64,000 nucleotides of DNA from Veillonella infantium (GCF_002959895.1 NZ_PPDD01000001.1:62001-126000); one strand, 5' to 3'. Positions 25,317-34,753 are shown, counted from the first letter of the stretch. The notes: generated from the letters alone by a model not told the origin. Numbers and translations: made by a program.

Positions 25317-25404
25317 AATCACTAAAATAAAACTCACAAAACACCTTGATTTCACACATTATAATAAACTTTATAGTAGTAGCGCCACGCCCACCCTGTG
25401 GGAA

Positions 25405-25425
25405 GGACTAGCCTGAGACTAGTCC
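25405..25425. repeat. Short GC-rich hairpin in repeat region
   Basis: GGACTAG and CTAGTCC (7-bp perfect arms) enclose CCTGAGA. Just upstream CCCACCCTGTGGG forms a second small stem. Part of the repeat-filled gap between the nitroreductase and reductase genes. Function unknown. Confidence 0.5.
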
Positions 25426-25479
25426 GCGGGTTAGTTTTAAGCCTAATTTAGTCAAAACTACTTAGCGTTCTTTCCCTCG

Positions 25480-25528
25480 CCCCACAAAAAGCATATTGAG
25501 TAAATATCTACTGCAGCTTGTGGTGGGG
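25480..25528 (+). repeat. Second hairpin family, copy A
   Basis: A CCCCACA stem pairs with TGTGGTGGGG around AAAGCATATTGAGTAAATAT. The core closely matches the last codons and stop of the neighbouring reductase gene read from the minus strand (AAAGCATTTGAGTAAATGTC). Confidence 0.6.
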
Positions 25529-25603
25529 AGTTCGGAATATATGGAGGAAACTTAGTCGCTTGCTATGGGACTGTTTCACAACAGGTGTTATAAAAATAAA
25601 ACT

Positions 25604-25650
25604 AGGTATTTCTGCACCAACTTTACGAAGGCCGGAGCAAGGAGATACCT
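25604..25650 (+). repeat. Conserved-loop hairpin, copy 2
   Basis: AGGTATTTC (25604-25612) pairs with GAGATACCT (25642-25650, one G-T pair). The loop TGCACCAACTTTACGAAGGC then CGGAGCAAG is a diverged version of the loop at 25188 and 25762. Confidence 0.6.
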
Positions 25651-25668
25651 ACGTTTCTAAACACTTCC

Positions 25669-25719
25669 CCCATCACACAAAAGCATATTGAGTAAATATC
25701 ATATGTAGCTTGTGATGGG
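25669..25719 (+). repeat. Second hairpin family, copy B
   Basis: CCCATCACA pairs with TGTGATGGG (9 bp, perfect) around AAAAGCATATTGAGTAAATA. The 3' flank GCTTGTGATGGG also occurs on the minus strand just beyond the reductase stop codon (25839-25851). Confidence 0.65.
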
Positions 25720-25740
25720 ACTAGTTAATAGCAGGCGCTC

Positions 25741-25813
25741 AAATAATAAAAAGAGTTCCCTATGCAGCGACTTTGCGAAGAACGGAGCAAAGAGGGAACT
25801 CTTTTTATTATTT
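25741..25813. repeat. Conserved-loop hairpin, copy 3, probable terminator of the reductase gene
   Basis: Perfect 21-bp arms (25741-25761, 25793-25813) ending in AAATAATAAAAAG/CTTTTTATTATTT. The 31-nt loop contains TGCAGCGACTTTGCGAAGAA then CGGAGCAA. It is 50 bp after the stop of the minus-strand reductase gene and its T-rich arm would make it an efficient terminator. Confidence 0.7.
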
Positions 25814-25862
25814 ATTGAGTTGTCGCAATCTAACCGGGCCCCATCACAAGCGGAAAAGACAT

Positions 25863-27416
25863 TTACTCAAATGCTTTTATAAGTTCCATGTATTCCGCTT
25901 TGTGTGTCATTCTCCAGGTACCAAAGTCTGGTTCTGGAGATTCGTTTAGAATGTTAGCCAAGGCTTCTAAGAATTCTGGAATTTTTGTAGCTACGATATT
26001 ACCTGCCATTTTACCAAAATTTTCAGAACCCATGTGTTCGGAGCCACCGTCTACGAGGATAAAGGCTACTGTAGGTTTCTTATCTACTAGTTTTACAGCA
26101 CCATGGAATCCAATTTCGCCGATTTGGTGTGTACCGCAGGAGTGTGGACAGCCGGAGATGTGTAAACGAGGTAGTTTACTTGTATCTACACCTTTTTCTT
26201 CAAGGTGTCCGAAGATGTCTTTCAAAAGGCCATTGGAGTCTTGCATACCAATTTGGCATACTGTAGAGCCTACGCAGGATACGGAACGGCGGAAGTCATT
26301 TTCTGCACTGTCATCTGTTAATTCTGCAATTTTACGAGCCTCATCAGCAGTAAGGTTGATGAAGAACAATGCTTGGTCTGGCGCAATACGAGCCTCCACT
26401 TGATCCAGTGTTACTGCATAGTCGAGAGCAGCCAATAGATGTTCTACATTAGCATCGCCACCTGCCGGATGGTATTCTACATAGTATAAACCTTCTTGTT
26501 TTTGACGATGAATACGATCATTTTCCACAGAATTATCACGCTTACCTGTTTTCGTAATTTCATACGCATAGTCAGCTGGATTAATGGTTAATTGCTCAAC
26601 TTCTTTCACCATTGCCAATGTTTCTTCATAAGTCTTGATGAAAGCTTCAGCCCCGCCCATTTCAGCAGGCATGTAACGGGTACGAGCCTTACCGCGGTTT
26701 TTGAAATTGCCATGGTTAGCAAAAACCATAAGCATAGCTTTCACATGATATAATACATCCTCAGGTTGCACATCATGTGCCACAGGAATACCAATGCGAG
26801 GATTTGGGCCAATACCACCACAAGCGTATACATCAAAAGTATTATGTTTCGTTAAATTGAAACCAAGGTCCTTGAATGTAGCATGAGGCGTGCTATCAAA
26901 GCCATTGTCGATGCCCATTTTAAACTTTCGAGGGATTTTGATGTAGAACATTTGCTCTAAAAGGAACTCGCTAATAGCCGTTGCATACGGCGTTATGTCG
27001 AGGGTTTCACGAGGATCAATACCGCGCAAAATACTAGCCACTACATTCGGATTGTCTCCACCAGCACCGCGATTATAGATACCATGGTCATAGCATTCTG
27101 TATAGAGGTTTAAAATTGTATCGCCATCGAGGCCATGCATTTGTAAGCATTGGCCGGTAGTGAAATGTACGTGTTGTAAGTTATATTTACGAATAGCATC
27201 TGCTAAGAACTGCATGTGCTCGCGTGTCATACGGCCCCCATTAAAGCGCCAACGGCTCATACCGGAGTTAGCACCTCGCTCAGCGTAACTACCATAAGCA
27301 CCAGATTGGCCTTTATAGTCCGCAATAGACATTTCTTTCTTATAGAATTTGTGCGTCATATCTTCAAACTTTGGATAATCTGCAATTAATCGATCTTTCA
27401 ATTCTTGTGTAATCAT
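25863..27416 (-). CDS. Sirohaem-dependent nitrite/sulfite reductase (ferredoxin type)
   Basis: 517 residues from MITQELKD; GAGGG lies upstream of this ATG and the longer frame has no site. Two ferredoxin-like halves carry the characteristic FTTGQCLQMHG segment, and the 4Fe-4S/sirohaem cysteines appear as CVGSTVC and, after about 35 residues, CPHSC in HISGCPHSCGTHQIGE. The enzyme makes six-electron reductions (nitrite to ammonia or sulfite to sulfide) in the cytosol; sequence reading alone does not decide between them. No partner or sirohaem gene is adjacent. The 3' end overlaps a repeated motif found twice more downstream. Confidence 0.9.
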   Translation of the reverse strand: MITQELKDRLIADYPKFEDMTHKFYKKEMSIADYKGQSGAYGSYAERGANSGMSRWRFNGGRMTREHMQFLADAIRKYNLQHVHFTTGQCLQMHGLDGDTILNLYTECYDHGIYNRGAGGDNPNVVASILRGIDPRETLDITPYATAISEFLLEQMFYIKIPRKFKMGIDNGFDSTPHATFKDLGFNLTKHNTFDVYACGGIGPNPRIGIPVAHDVQPEDVLYHVKAMLMVFANHGNFKNRGKARTRYMPAEMGGAEAFIKTYEETLAMVKEVEQLTINPADYAYEITKTGKRDNSVENDRIHRQKQEGLYYVEYHPAGGDANVEHLLAALDYAVTLDQVEARIAPDQALFFINLTADEARKIAELTDDSAENDFRRSVSCVGSTVCQIGMQDSNGLLKDIFGHLEEKGVDTSKLPRLHISGCPHSCGTHQIGEIGFHGAVKLVDKKPTVAFILVDGGSEHMGSENFGKMAGNIVATKIPEFLEALANILNESPEPDFGTWRMTHKAEYMELIKAFE

Positions 27417-27608
27417 ACTATTACCCTCTTGGCTTATATTTATTAAGCATAATACAGAACTTTGTAATGGTAAGTATACCATATACGCATACGTATGTTA
27501 GTAGCCAAGCTCACATTTTTAATATCAATTACAAATAATACTCTTTACAATCTGTAATAATAATCACTTCTAATTAGAGTTATGAAAAATCCTAATCGTA
27601 CAAAAAAA

Positions 27609-27628
27609 GAACAGCTCGAAAGCTGTTC
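27609..27628 (-). terminator. Terminator after the symporter gene
   Basis: GAACAGCT/AGCTGTTC arms with a CGAA loop are followed on the minus strand by seven T residues. Confidence 0.85.
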
Positions 27629-27701
27629 TCTTATGTTAAGTTCTGAAATTATAGTAACGGTACTAGATTAACTAGTTCAAGTCATATCCTGCACTTGAGG
27701 A

Positions 27702-29093
27702 TTATACGCGACCTTCATTAGGATTGTTATAGGCGTCTTTATCGATAGTGCCCATAATTTTATCTACTACGAGAGCATTTGTTAAGGAACCAGATACGTT
27801 CAAGCATGTACGGCCCATGTCGATCAATGGATCGATAGCAAGGATTGGGCTAATGGATGTGAAGTACGCACCAAGGCCTGTACCACTAAGGGATACGGAT
27901 GCAGCCATTGTAGCTGTACCAGGAACACCAGCGATACCAACGGAACCGATTGCGATAACAATAACACTCATGATGTACATAGTCAAATCGAATGGAATAT
28001 TTGCTACATTAGAGATATATACAACGACAAGTGCTGGGAATACGCCGGCACAACCTTGCATGCCCGCAGTAGTACCGAAAGATGCTACTGTATTAGCTGT
28101 TGTAGCATTTACACCAAGACGTTTTGTCAATGTTTCCACAGTCAATGGCAATACGCCCATAGAGGAACGGGATGTGAAAGCTAACAAGAGCGGAGCTTTT
28201 GCTTTTTTGAAGTATGTAATCGGATTGTAACCAAAGCTAGCAATCAAGATAGCTTGAACAACGAACATAATCAAAAGGCCAACGTAAAGCAATACTACGA
28301 AGAGACCCATATCTAAGATAGCTTGCAGGCCACGTGTTGCCAATGTAGATGCCAACAATGCAACTACGCCATATGGCATAAGACCAATAATGAAGTCTGC
28401 TACCCAAGAAATCAATTGATGAAGTTCATCAAATAACTTAGTGAAGATTTCCATGCTATTTGTGCCTGTTTTCTTCAACAAACGAGCAACGCTGCCCAAG
28501 ATAATAGCAAATACTACGATGCCAATAACATTAGTTTCAGCAGCTGCTTGAATTGGATTACTTGGAATCAATGCACGGAATGTATCAACCATTGGTTTGA
28601 TTTCACGAATCTTTTTACCAGACTCTACAATATCGAACCCTTGACCTAAACCGAAAGCATTACCCAAAACAAGGCCTACGATAGCAGCAACAGCTACCAT
28701 GCCAAGGTTTGTAGATACCATGGCAACTACTAACTTTTTAAGGTTAGCACCCGCCTCCATGTGCAAGATAACATGGACGATAGAAATAAATACAATAGGA
28801 ATAACAAGCATACGGATCAAATCAATGAAACCGCCACCCACTAGAGAGAACCATTTAGTACTTTCCTTGATGTAAACTACTTTAGATGGATCATCTGGGA
28901 AGCCCGCAATGATTTGAACTGCAATACCGAGTACGGCACCAACAATGGTACCAATAATAACGAGATTACCGAAGGATGTGCCCTTGCGTTGCAACACATA
29001 AATACCAATTAACGCAAGTACAAACACTGCGATAATACCAATACTTAGTGGATTGCTTAACATGAGGTAATCTGTAAAGAATGGAATATTCAT
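27702..29093 (-). CDS. Dicarboxylate/amino acid:cation symporter (TcyP-like)
   Basis: 463 residues of the DAACS family with eight or so membrane helices and re-entrant loops. Family motifs are the serine-rich SRSSMGVLPLT and the VPGTATMAASVSLSGTGLG stretch near the C-terminus. The layout, with an extra N-terminal helix pair and a long first loop (FPDDPSKVVYIKESTKWF), is that of the L-cystine transporter TcyP/YhcL rather than GltP. It should import an amino acid or dicarboxylate with sodium or protons. Monocistronic, with its own terminator. Cystine as substrate is inferred. Confidence 0.88.
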   Translation of the reverse strand: MNIPFFTDYLMLSNPLSIGIIAVFVLALIGIYVLQRKGTSFGNLVIIGTIVGAVLGIAVQIIAGFPDDPSKVVYIKESTKWFSLVGGGFIDLIRMLVIPIVFISIVHVILHMEAGANLKKLVVAMVSTNLGMVAVAAIVGLVLGNAFGLGQGFDIVESGKKIREIKPMVDTFRALIPSNPIQAAAETNVIGIVVFAIILGSVARLLKKTGTNSMEIFTKLFDELHQLISWVADFIIGLMPYGVVALLASTLATRGLQAILDMGLFVVLLYVGLLIMFVVQAILIASFGYNPITYFKKAKAPLLLAFTSRSSMGVLPLTVETLTKRLGVNATTANTVASFGTTAGMQGCAGVFPALVVVYISNVANIPFDLTMYIMSVIVIAIGSVGIAGVPGTATMAASVSLSGTGLGAYFTSISPILAIDPLIDMGRTCLNVSGSLTNALVVDKIMGTIDKDAYNNPNEGRV

Positions 29094-29302
29094 AATACAC
29101 CTCTTTAATTCATATCACAATAATAGGTTATGAACTAAGTATAGCATATATCGAAAATTTTACAAGTAAAACAATTCAAATTTTATAAGTTTATCTATGC
29201 AGAATCTGCAAGCTCCATAAACACGTTAATCTCCATAGCTCTACAGGTGCCTATACAGTTCCAAGAGAGCTCTACATCATAATAGAAATTAACACATATA
29301 AA

Positions 29303-29333
29303 AAAGGTGACCTTCCTAAGGAAGATCACCTTT
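29303..29333 (-). terminator. Terminator of the lutABC operon
   Basis: Arms AAAGGTGACCTTC and GAAGATCACCTTT (one mismatch pair) around CTAAG are followed on the minus strand by T-rich sequence, 37 bp after the lutC stop. Confidence 0.8.
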
Positions 29334-29369
29334 AAAATTATTCAGTTATAGCTATACCTAGTTAATGTA

Positions 29370-30098
29370 TTAGCGTTTAACCAAAACGTAAGTTACTTGG
29401 ATAGGACCATGAGCACCATCTACAGTAACCAACTCAATATCAGCCGTACGGGATGGACCAGAAATCAAGCAGATATTTGTAGGGAATTTGGATGGATCGT
29501 TATGATAACGTTCAGCCAAATGTTCCATAGTTTGAGTCATACGTGGATTGATTGTATCAGTGTACAATACAGCAATATGTGTTGTTGGCAACAAGCTGAT
29601 AGCACGACCAGATTCTTCACCAGATGCTTGTACTACAGTAGCTGTTTCAGCAATACCGCAGTATGGGAATGTAATACCGATATCTGCATTGGCAGTGTTG
29701 GAGATACATTCTTCACGGCCTTTAGCTGGGTCCCATTGGAAGTATGTACGAGTGCCGCCATTATTAGCTGCATCTTGTTCGAATAATTCTTTTAATTTAT
29801 ATTCGTCTACTTCTGGAGTGCTTGGGAATACAATCTTACCATTGCCCCAGTCTTCGATAGCTGCCAAAATTGTTTCACCTAATTTATCAGGTGTAGTTTC
29901 AACGAATTTTGTACCAACACGTTGACATTGTTCCTTAAACATTGTCAAAATTTGATCTTGATTCAAATCTTTGAACATAGTTTCTTGAGGACCATGGCTG
30001 TAATCAAAGCCCTCTACAAATGCAGGGCACATTTCTTGATCACGGCCTAATGCACGAGATAAACGTGCAATAAATTGTTTACGTTTAGCTTCATCCAT
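29370..30098 (-). CDS. lutC: Lactate utilization protein C (LUD domain)
   Basis: 242 residues matching LutC/LldG. The LUD domain spans about 45-240, with the family's NADIGITFPYCGIAETATVV and ISGPSRTADIE motifs. LutC is part of the LutABC complex that oxidises L-lactate to pyruvate. It is the last gene of the operon and its start overlaps the lutB stop by one base. Lactate is the main carbon source of Veillonella, which fits. Confidence 0.93.
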   Translation of the reverse strand: MDEAKRKQFIARLSRALGRDQEMCPAFVEGFDYSHGPQETMFKDLNQDQILTMFKEQCQRVGTKFVETTPDKLGETILAAIEDWGNGKIVFPSTPEVDEYKLKELFEQDAANNGGTRTYFQWDPAKGREECISNTANADIGITFPYCGIAETATVVQASGEESGRAISLLPTTHIAVLYTDTINPRMTQTMEHLAERYHNDPSKFPTNICLISGPSRTADIELVTVDGAHGPIQVTYVLVKR

Positions 30099-31543
30099 TA
30101 TTTTTTCTCCTTCTTCTTGTTCTTTTCATGTTCAGCATATAAGTCACGGAATTTCTTGAACTTCAATGTACCCATTTCTTTAGATTTAGTCCAGCCGTTC
30201 ATAACTGGAATAGCTTGAGTCCATGTAGGCATATTGCCTTCTTTGTTACTAATCAAATTCATGCCGATAGCGCCAGCTTTTGTACCAAGGTCGAATAATG
30301 TGGAGTTACCAAACATCTTAGCCGCTGCAGTAAAGATTGCTTCTTCTGCTTTCGGACGAGTTTTTTCGATGTCAGCCATAATATGACGGTGTTCCATCAA
30401 TAATTCATGCAATGGAATAGCTACTGGACAGTTTTCTGTACATGCACCGCACAATGTGGAAGCATATGGAAGATCGCCTGCTACGTCGTAACCTTTGAAC
30501 AATGGAGTCAATACAGCACCCATTGGACCTGGATATACGGAGCCATAACCATGACCAGAGATGTGACGGTATACAGGACAGATATTCATACATGCACCAC
30601 AACGGATACAACGTAACATTTCTTGGAATGTACCACCTAAGATACCGGAACGACCGTTATCGATAATGATGATATGAGTTTCTTCAGGACCGTCAGCTTC
30701 GCCAGCACGACCAGGACCAGTCATCATGGAGAAGTAGTTGGAAATTTTAGCACCTACTGCAGAGCGGTTCAACATTTCCATCATTACGTCAAGAGCTTTG
30801 AAGTCAGGAACGATACGTTCTGTACCTAAGAAGATTACTTGAGTCTTAGGAATGGAACTAGCCATACGACCGTTACCTTCGTTGGAAACGATAGTACAAG
30901 TACCGGATGCAGCAACTGCAAAGTTACAACCGTTAACGCCTACGTCAGCTTTCAAGAAGCGTTCACGTACATAACCACGTACGAAGTGAGTCATTTCAGT
31001 AGGGTTTTCAGTACCTGTATAACCTAATTTTTCAGCGAAGATTTCGCGGATTTTATGACGTTCAAAGTGAAGGCCTGGTACTACGATGTGAGATGGTGGG
31101 CTCACTGCAGTTTGCAAAATGAATTCCGCCAAGTCAGTTTCGTTTACTTCGATACCAGCTTCTTCAAGAACTTCGTTCAAACCAATTTCTTCAGTTAAGA
31201 TAGTTTTGGATTTAACGATCATTTTAGCTTCGCGTTCACGAAGAATATCTAAAGCGATTTGAGTTGCTTCTTTATCGTCGAATGCAAAGTGAACTTTAGA
31301 ACCAGCTTTTTCAGCGTTTTCAGCGAATTGGTTTACATAGTAATCCAAATTGTTAAGAACGTGATCACGAAGTTTAGCTGCTTCTGCGCGGAAATCTAAC
31401 CATTCAGGAACGTCCGCAACTACTGTATTACGTTTATCATAAAACACGTCTTGTGCTTTTTTGATAGCTGCTACTTTGAAATCGTCAGCCAAACATTCTT
31501 TTATACGTGTTTTATAGGGGCGATTGTCATATATAAGTGCCAT
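30098..31543 (-). CDS. lutB: Lactate utilization iron-sulfur protein B
   Basis: 481 residues. An N-terminal LUD domain (about 60-290) is followed by two 4Fe-4S motifs, CIRCGACMNICP and CGACTENCP, and a C-terminal DUF3390-like tail ending in a Lys-rich run. LutB is the electron-transfer core of LutABC. It follows lutA after 12 bp and overlaps lutC by one base, so translation is coupled through the operon. Confidence 0.94.
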   Translation of the reverse strand: MALIYDNRPYKTRIKECLADDFKVAAIKKAQDVFYDKRNTVVADVPEWLDFRAEAAKLRDHVLNNLDYYVNQFAENAEKAGSKVHFAFDDKEATQIALDILREREAKMIVKSKTILTEEIGLNEVLEEAGIEVNETDLAEFILQTAVSPPSHIVVPGLHFERHKIREIFAEKLGYTGTENPTEMTHFVRGYVRERFLKADVGVNGCNFAVAASGTCTIVSNEGNGRMASSIPKTQVIFLGTERIVPDFKALDVMMEMLNRSAVGAKISNYFSMMTGPGRAGEADGPEETHIIIIDNGRSGILGGTFQEMLRCIRCGACMNICPVYRHISGHGYGSVYPGPMGAVLTPLFKGYDVAGDLPYASTLCGACTENCPVAIPLHELLMEHRHIMADIEKTRPKAEEAIFTAAAKMFGNSTLFDLGTKAGAIGMNLISNKEGNMPTWTQAIPVMNGWTKSKEMGTLKFKKFRDLYAEHEKNKKKEKK

Positions 31544-31555
31544 GTCGTCTCCTCC

Positions 31556-32293
31556 TTAACGGCAGTTTAAGATTTCAGCAATATGCATTACTTTGATACG
31601 GCGATCGATTTCGCCTTCTTTGTGAAGACGGTCAAGCATACCAGCGATGTTCATCAAGCACGCTTGGTCAGAACCGGAAATAACGTTAGCACCTGTGCCA
31701 GCGATTTCCAATGCTTTTTCGCGTGTCATAACTTCACTAATTTCAGGATTCTTAACGGAGAATGTACCGCCGAAACCACAGCAACGGTCTGCACGTGGTA
31801 ATTCAATCAAATTGATATCTTTAACATTTTTAAGGAGTTTGAATGGAGGCTCTTTAACGCCCATCAAACGAGTTACGTGGCAAGAAGTATGGTATGTAAC
31901 GGATTCGTTAAAGCGTGCGCCTACATCTTCTACACCTAATACGTCAGTAATGAATTGAGTGAACTCGTAAATTTTGCCGCTCAATTTTTCTGCACGTGCC
32001 AACCACTCAGGTTGATCTTTCAAGAAATGATGATATTCATCACGGATTGCAAATGCGCAAGAGCCGGACATGCTGACTACATATTCAGCGTTTTCGAAGC
32101 ATTCGATTGTATTCTTAATTGCATCCATAGCTGCTTCGTTGTAACCAGAGTTAGTGAACATTTGGCCACAACATACTTGTTTCTTAGGCACTACGAGTTC
32201 GCAGCCTAATCTTTCAAGTACTTCTACACCAGCCATGCCTACATGTGGGTAGAACATGTCAATCAAACACTGTTGGAAAAGATGAATTTTCAT
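31556..32293 (-). CDS. lutA: Lactate utilization protein A (cysteine-rich Fe-S subunit)
   Basis: 245 residues with the two CCG domains of this family: VCCGQMFTNSGY and RCCGFGGTFSV, each with an upstream partner cysteine region (LFQQCLIDMFYP, YHTSCHVTRLMG). These domains resemble the heterodisulfide reductase/GlpC cofactor modules and pass electrons during lactate oxidation. It is the first gene of lutABC; the promoter should lie in the 500-bp gap upstream. Confidence 0.94.
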   Translation of the reverse strand: MKIHLFQQCLIDMFYPHVGMAGVEVLERLGCELVVPKKQVCCGQMFTNSGYNEAAMDAIKNTIECFENAEYVVSMSGSCAFAIRDEYHHFLKDQPEWLARAEKLSGKIYEFTQFITDVLGVEDVGARFNESVTYHTSCHVTRLMGVKEPPFKLLKNVKDINLIELPRADRCCGFGGTFSVKNPEISEVMTREKALEIAGTGANVISGSDQACLMNIAGMLDRLHKEGEIDRRIKVMHIAEILNCR

Positions 32294-32817
32294 ATTATCG
32301 TCCTCGTCTTTTCTAGTACTTAACCTAATAAAAAATTTTGATATGTATGTGTTATGGCAAGAATTCTAGTGAAAGTTTTTCAATAATTTTCCGCCCGAAA
32401 CATTACTTATGCTTTCAAATAAATATTCAAAAGCTTTATCGATATAATTATAAATTAATCATATAGAAAATGTCCAAAGGATTGCTATATTAGTATGTAC
32501 CCTTTTATTTCCCATATCGTTATGACTTTTTGTAATAACAAACATTGAATTTTATCACAAACACCTCCTTATTTATAAATTATTCTTGTAAAAGTCCCTT
32601 AAATTCTAGATTTTGGGAATATTTATCATTTTGCATTTTCAAAAGCTCTCATATCGTTATTTACCTATAATTCATTGAATATTTATATAAATAGGCTTTA
32701 AATTTCAAATTCATGTAATTTTTATCCTTATATATTACATTTTCTTATAGTAGTGTATAAATTTAAAAAGTGTTATAATTTATTTTATATAAGTATAGTT
32801 TGAAAGGAGCCTTTTCA
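32294..32817. other. AT-rich divergent intergenic region between lutA and an SLH gene
   Basis: About 520 bp with no supportable gene. It must hold the promoters of lutA (minus) and of the SLH-protein gene (plus). On the plus strand a TATAAT at 32774-32779 is a fair -10 box for the SLH gene, but the matching -35 (TAGTGT) is poor. I see no clear operator. Confidence 0.5.
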
Positions 32818-34701
32818 ATGAAACTAAATAAATTATCTTTATCCTTGGCAATTACATTAGCCCTCGGTTCCACATTCGGCATGGCTCACGCCGAAACAAC
32901 TGCGGCTCATGTAAAATCTGAAGTATCTAGTACAGCTACAAAAGCTGAAGTAGCTGCTAAATCTGACGAACATCGCGTTGATACATCTGTTAAAAATGAT
33001 GCTAAACGTGTTGATACATCCGTTAAAAACGATGCTAAACGTGTTGATACATCTGTAAAAAATGACGCTAAACGCGTTGATACTTCCGTAAAAAACGATG
33101 CTAAACGTGTTGGTACATCTGCTAAAAATGACGCTAAACATGCAACTACAGTTGTAAAACACGATGCTAAGCATGCTGATACATCCGTTAAAAGCGATGC
33201 AAAACATGTTGATACATCTGTGAAAAACGACGCTAAACGCGTAGATACATCCGTTAAAAACGATGCTAAACGTGTAGATACATCCGTTAAAAACGATGCT
33301 AAACGCGTTGACACTTCTGTAAAAAACGACGCTAAACGCGTTGATACATCTGTAAAAAATGATGTTAAAGAAGATGCTGCTAAAGTAGAAGGAAAAAAAG
33401 CTGTAAAAGCTAAAGAAAACTTACCTGCTGGTGTATATCCTGACACTAAAGATAACTGGGCTCGCGATGCTATCCAAGCAATGACACAAGCCGGTTACCT
33501 TTCTGGTTACGCAGATAACACATTCAAACCTAGCGCTCAAATCACTCGTGAACAAGCAGCTGCTATTTACGGCAAAGTATTACAACATAACTTAAACGAA
33601 CAAGAATTAGCTGATATCGTAACAAAAGAATCCGCTACTTCCTACTCTGACGTAGAAGCAGATCGTTGGTCCAGCTCCGCTATCAAATTAGTAAGTGCTG
33701 CAGGCGTAATGGAAGGCACATCTAAAACAGCTTTCACACCTAGTAAAACTATGGACCGCGAACAATTCGTAGCATCCGCAGCAAGCTTGGCTAAGAAGTT
33801 AAACCTTTCTACACCTGTAAAAACAGAAAAGGTTACTTTCAAAGACGAAGCTAGCATTTCCTCTGCTTACTTGGCAGATATTCAATACATGGCACAACGT
33901 GGCATTGTAGCATCTGGGGCAACAGAAAACTTTAACCCTAAACAACCTGTAACAAGAGCACAAGCAGCTACAATTTTGAACCGCATGCTTAACGGTGCTG
34001 GCCTTGCAACACCAAAACATACTGCAACTGTAACTGAAACAAAAACTGAGCCAACTGTAAAAGAAGATGTAAAAAAAGCTGATACAACAGAAAAAGATGC
34101 ATCTAAAGTAAACAAAGATGCTAAAAAAGATGTAGCTAAAGCTGACAAAACAGTAAAAGCTGATGCAAAAAAAGCTGAAAAAGATGTAAAAGGCAACAAA
34201 AATGCTGCAGTAGCTCAAAAAACTGAACCTACTCGCACAGTTCGCCCTGTTCGTCGTAGCACTTTAAAAGCACTTGATCAAAAACAACAAGCTGCTTTAG
34301 AAGATAAAGTATTCAATGAATTGAATAAAACATATAAAACAGAAGAAGCGTTCCAAGATTACGGTGTAATGTACTGGCGCGATAATCAATTGCACGTAGC
34401 ATTGAAAACAGATAGCGATATCTCCACAGTAAAAGCTAACCTTGCTGCACGTGGTGATTCCACTGTAAACAACTATGTTGTAGTTGAGCCATCCCAATAC
34501 AGCCAAACCGAATACGATGCAATCGATGCGAACTTCCGCAACTACTACAACAAAAATGAAAAAGCTGGTACTATCCTAGCTACATTCCCTGATGTAGAAA
34601 ACAACCAACTTTATGCTGTTGTAACAACTGCATCTAAAGAAACTCAACAAGGAATGTCTAAATTATTCGGTTCCAAAGTAAAAATGACAGTAAAACGCTA
34701 A
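32818..34701 (+). CDS. Secreted SLH-domain protein with 11-residue repeats
   Basis: 627 residues from MKLNKLSL (AAAGGAG 8 nt upstream). A cleavable signal peptide ends near AHAE. About 25 residues later come 12 tandem copies of an 11-residue unit (VDTSVKNDAKR), Lys/Asp/Ala-rich and likely helical. Three SLH domains follow (beginning VYPDTKDNWARDA, SYSDVEADRWSSS and TFKDEASISSAYL), then a second Lys/Ala/Asp-rich linker and a C-terminal domain of about 140 residues shared with the next gene. In Negativicutes SLH domains bind modified peptidoglycan and tether the outer membrane; here there is no OmpM-like barrel. A spacer or envelope-linking role is inference. Confidence 0.88.
   Translation: MKLNKLSLSLAITLALGSTFGMAHAETTAAHVKSEVSSTATKAEVAAKSDEHRVDTSVKNDAKRVDTSVKNDAKRVDTSVKNDAKRVDTSVKNDAKRVGTSAKNDAKHATTVVKHDAKHADTSVKSDAKHVDTSVKNDAKRVDTSVKNDAKRVDTSVKNDAKRVDTSVKNDAKRVDTSVKNDVKEDAAKVEGKKAVKAKENLPAGVYPDTKDNWARDAIQAMTQAGYLSGYADNTFKPSAQITREQAAAIYGKVLQHNLNEQELADIVTKESATSYSDVEADRWSSSAIKLVSAAGVMEGTSKTAFTPSKTMDREQFVASAASLAKKLNLSTPVKTEKVTFKDEASISSAYLADIQYMAQRGIVASGATENFNPKQPVTRAQAATILNRMLNGAGLATPKHTATVTETKTEPTVKEDVKKADTTEKDASKVNKDAKKDVAKADKTVKADAKKAEKDVKGNKNAAVAQKTEPTRTVRPVRRSTLKALDQKQQAALEDKVFNELNKTYKTEEAFQDYGVMYWRDNQLHVALKTDSDISTVKANLAARGDSTVNNYVVVEPSQYSQTEYDAIDANFRNYYNKNEKAGTILATFPDVENNQLYAVVTTASKETQQGMSKLFGSKVKMTVKR
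32977..33372 (+). repeat. Twelve tandem 33-bp coding repeats
   Basis: Twelve 33-bp units encode an 11-residue repeat. Most units read VDTSVKNDAKR; units 5-7 diverge (VGTSAKNDAKH, ATTVVKHDAKH, ADTSVKSDAKH). Near-identical outer units suggest recent expansion and possible length variation among strains. Confidence 0.85.
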
Positions 34702-34725
34702 TCGGCGTTCACTCAACCAGCCAAG

Positions 34726-34753
34726 GCAGCGTATACGTTTAGTATTACGCTGC
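34726..34753 (+). terminator. Terminator after the first SLH gene
   Basis: GCAGCGTA and TACGCTGC arms (34726-34733, 34746-34753) are followed by TTTGTTT, 25 bp after the stop. Confidence 0.7.

Noticed and set aside
32907..33446. Repetitive open frame opposite the SLH-protein repeats
   Set aside because: It exists only because the 33-bp repeat is free of stops on the other strand; no start signal.
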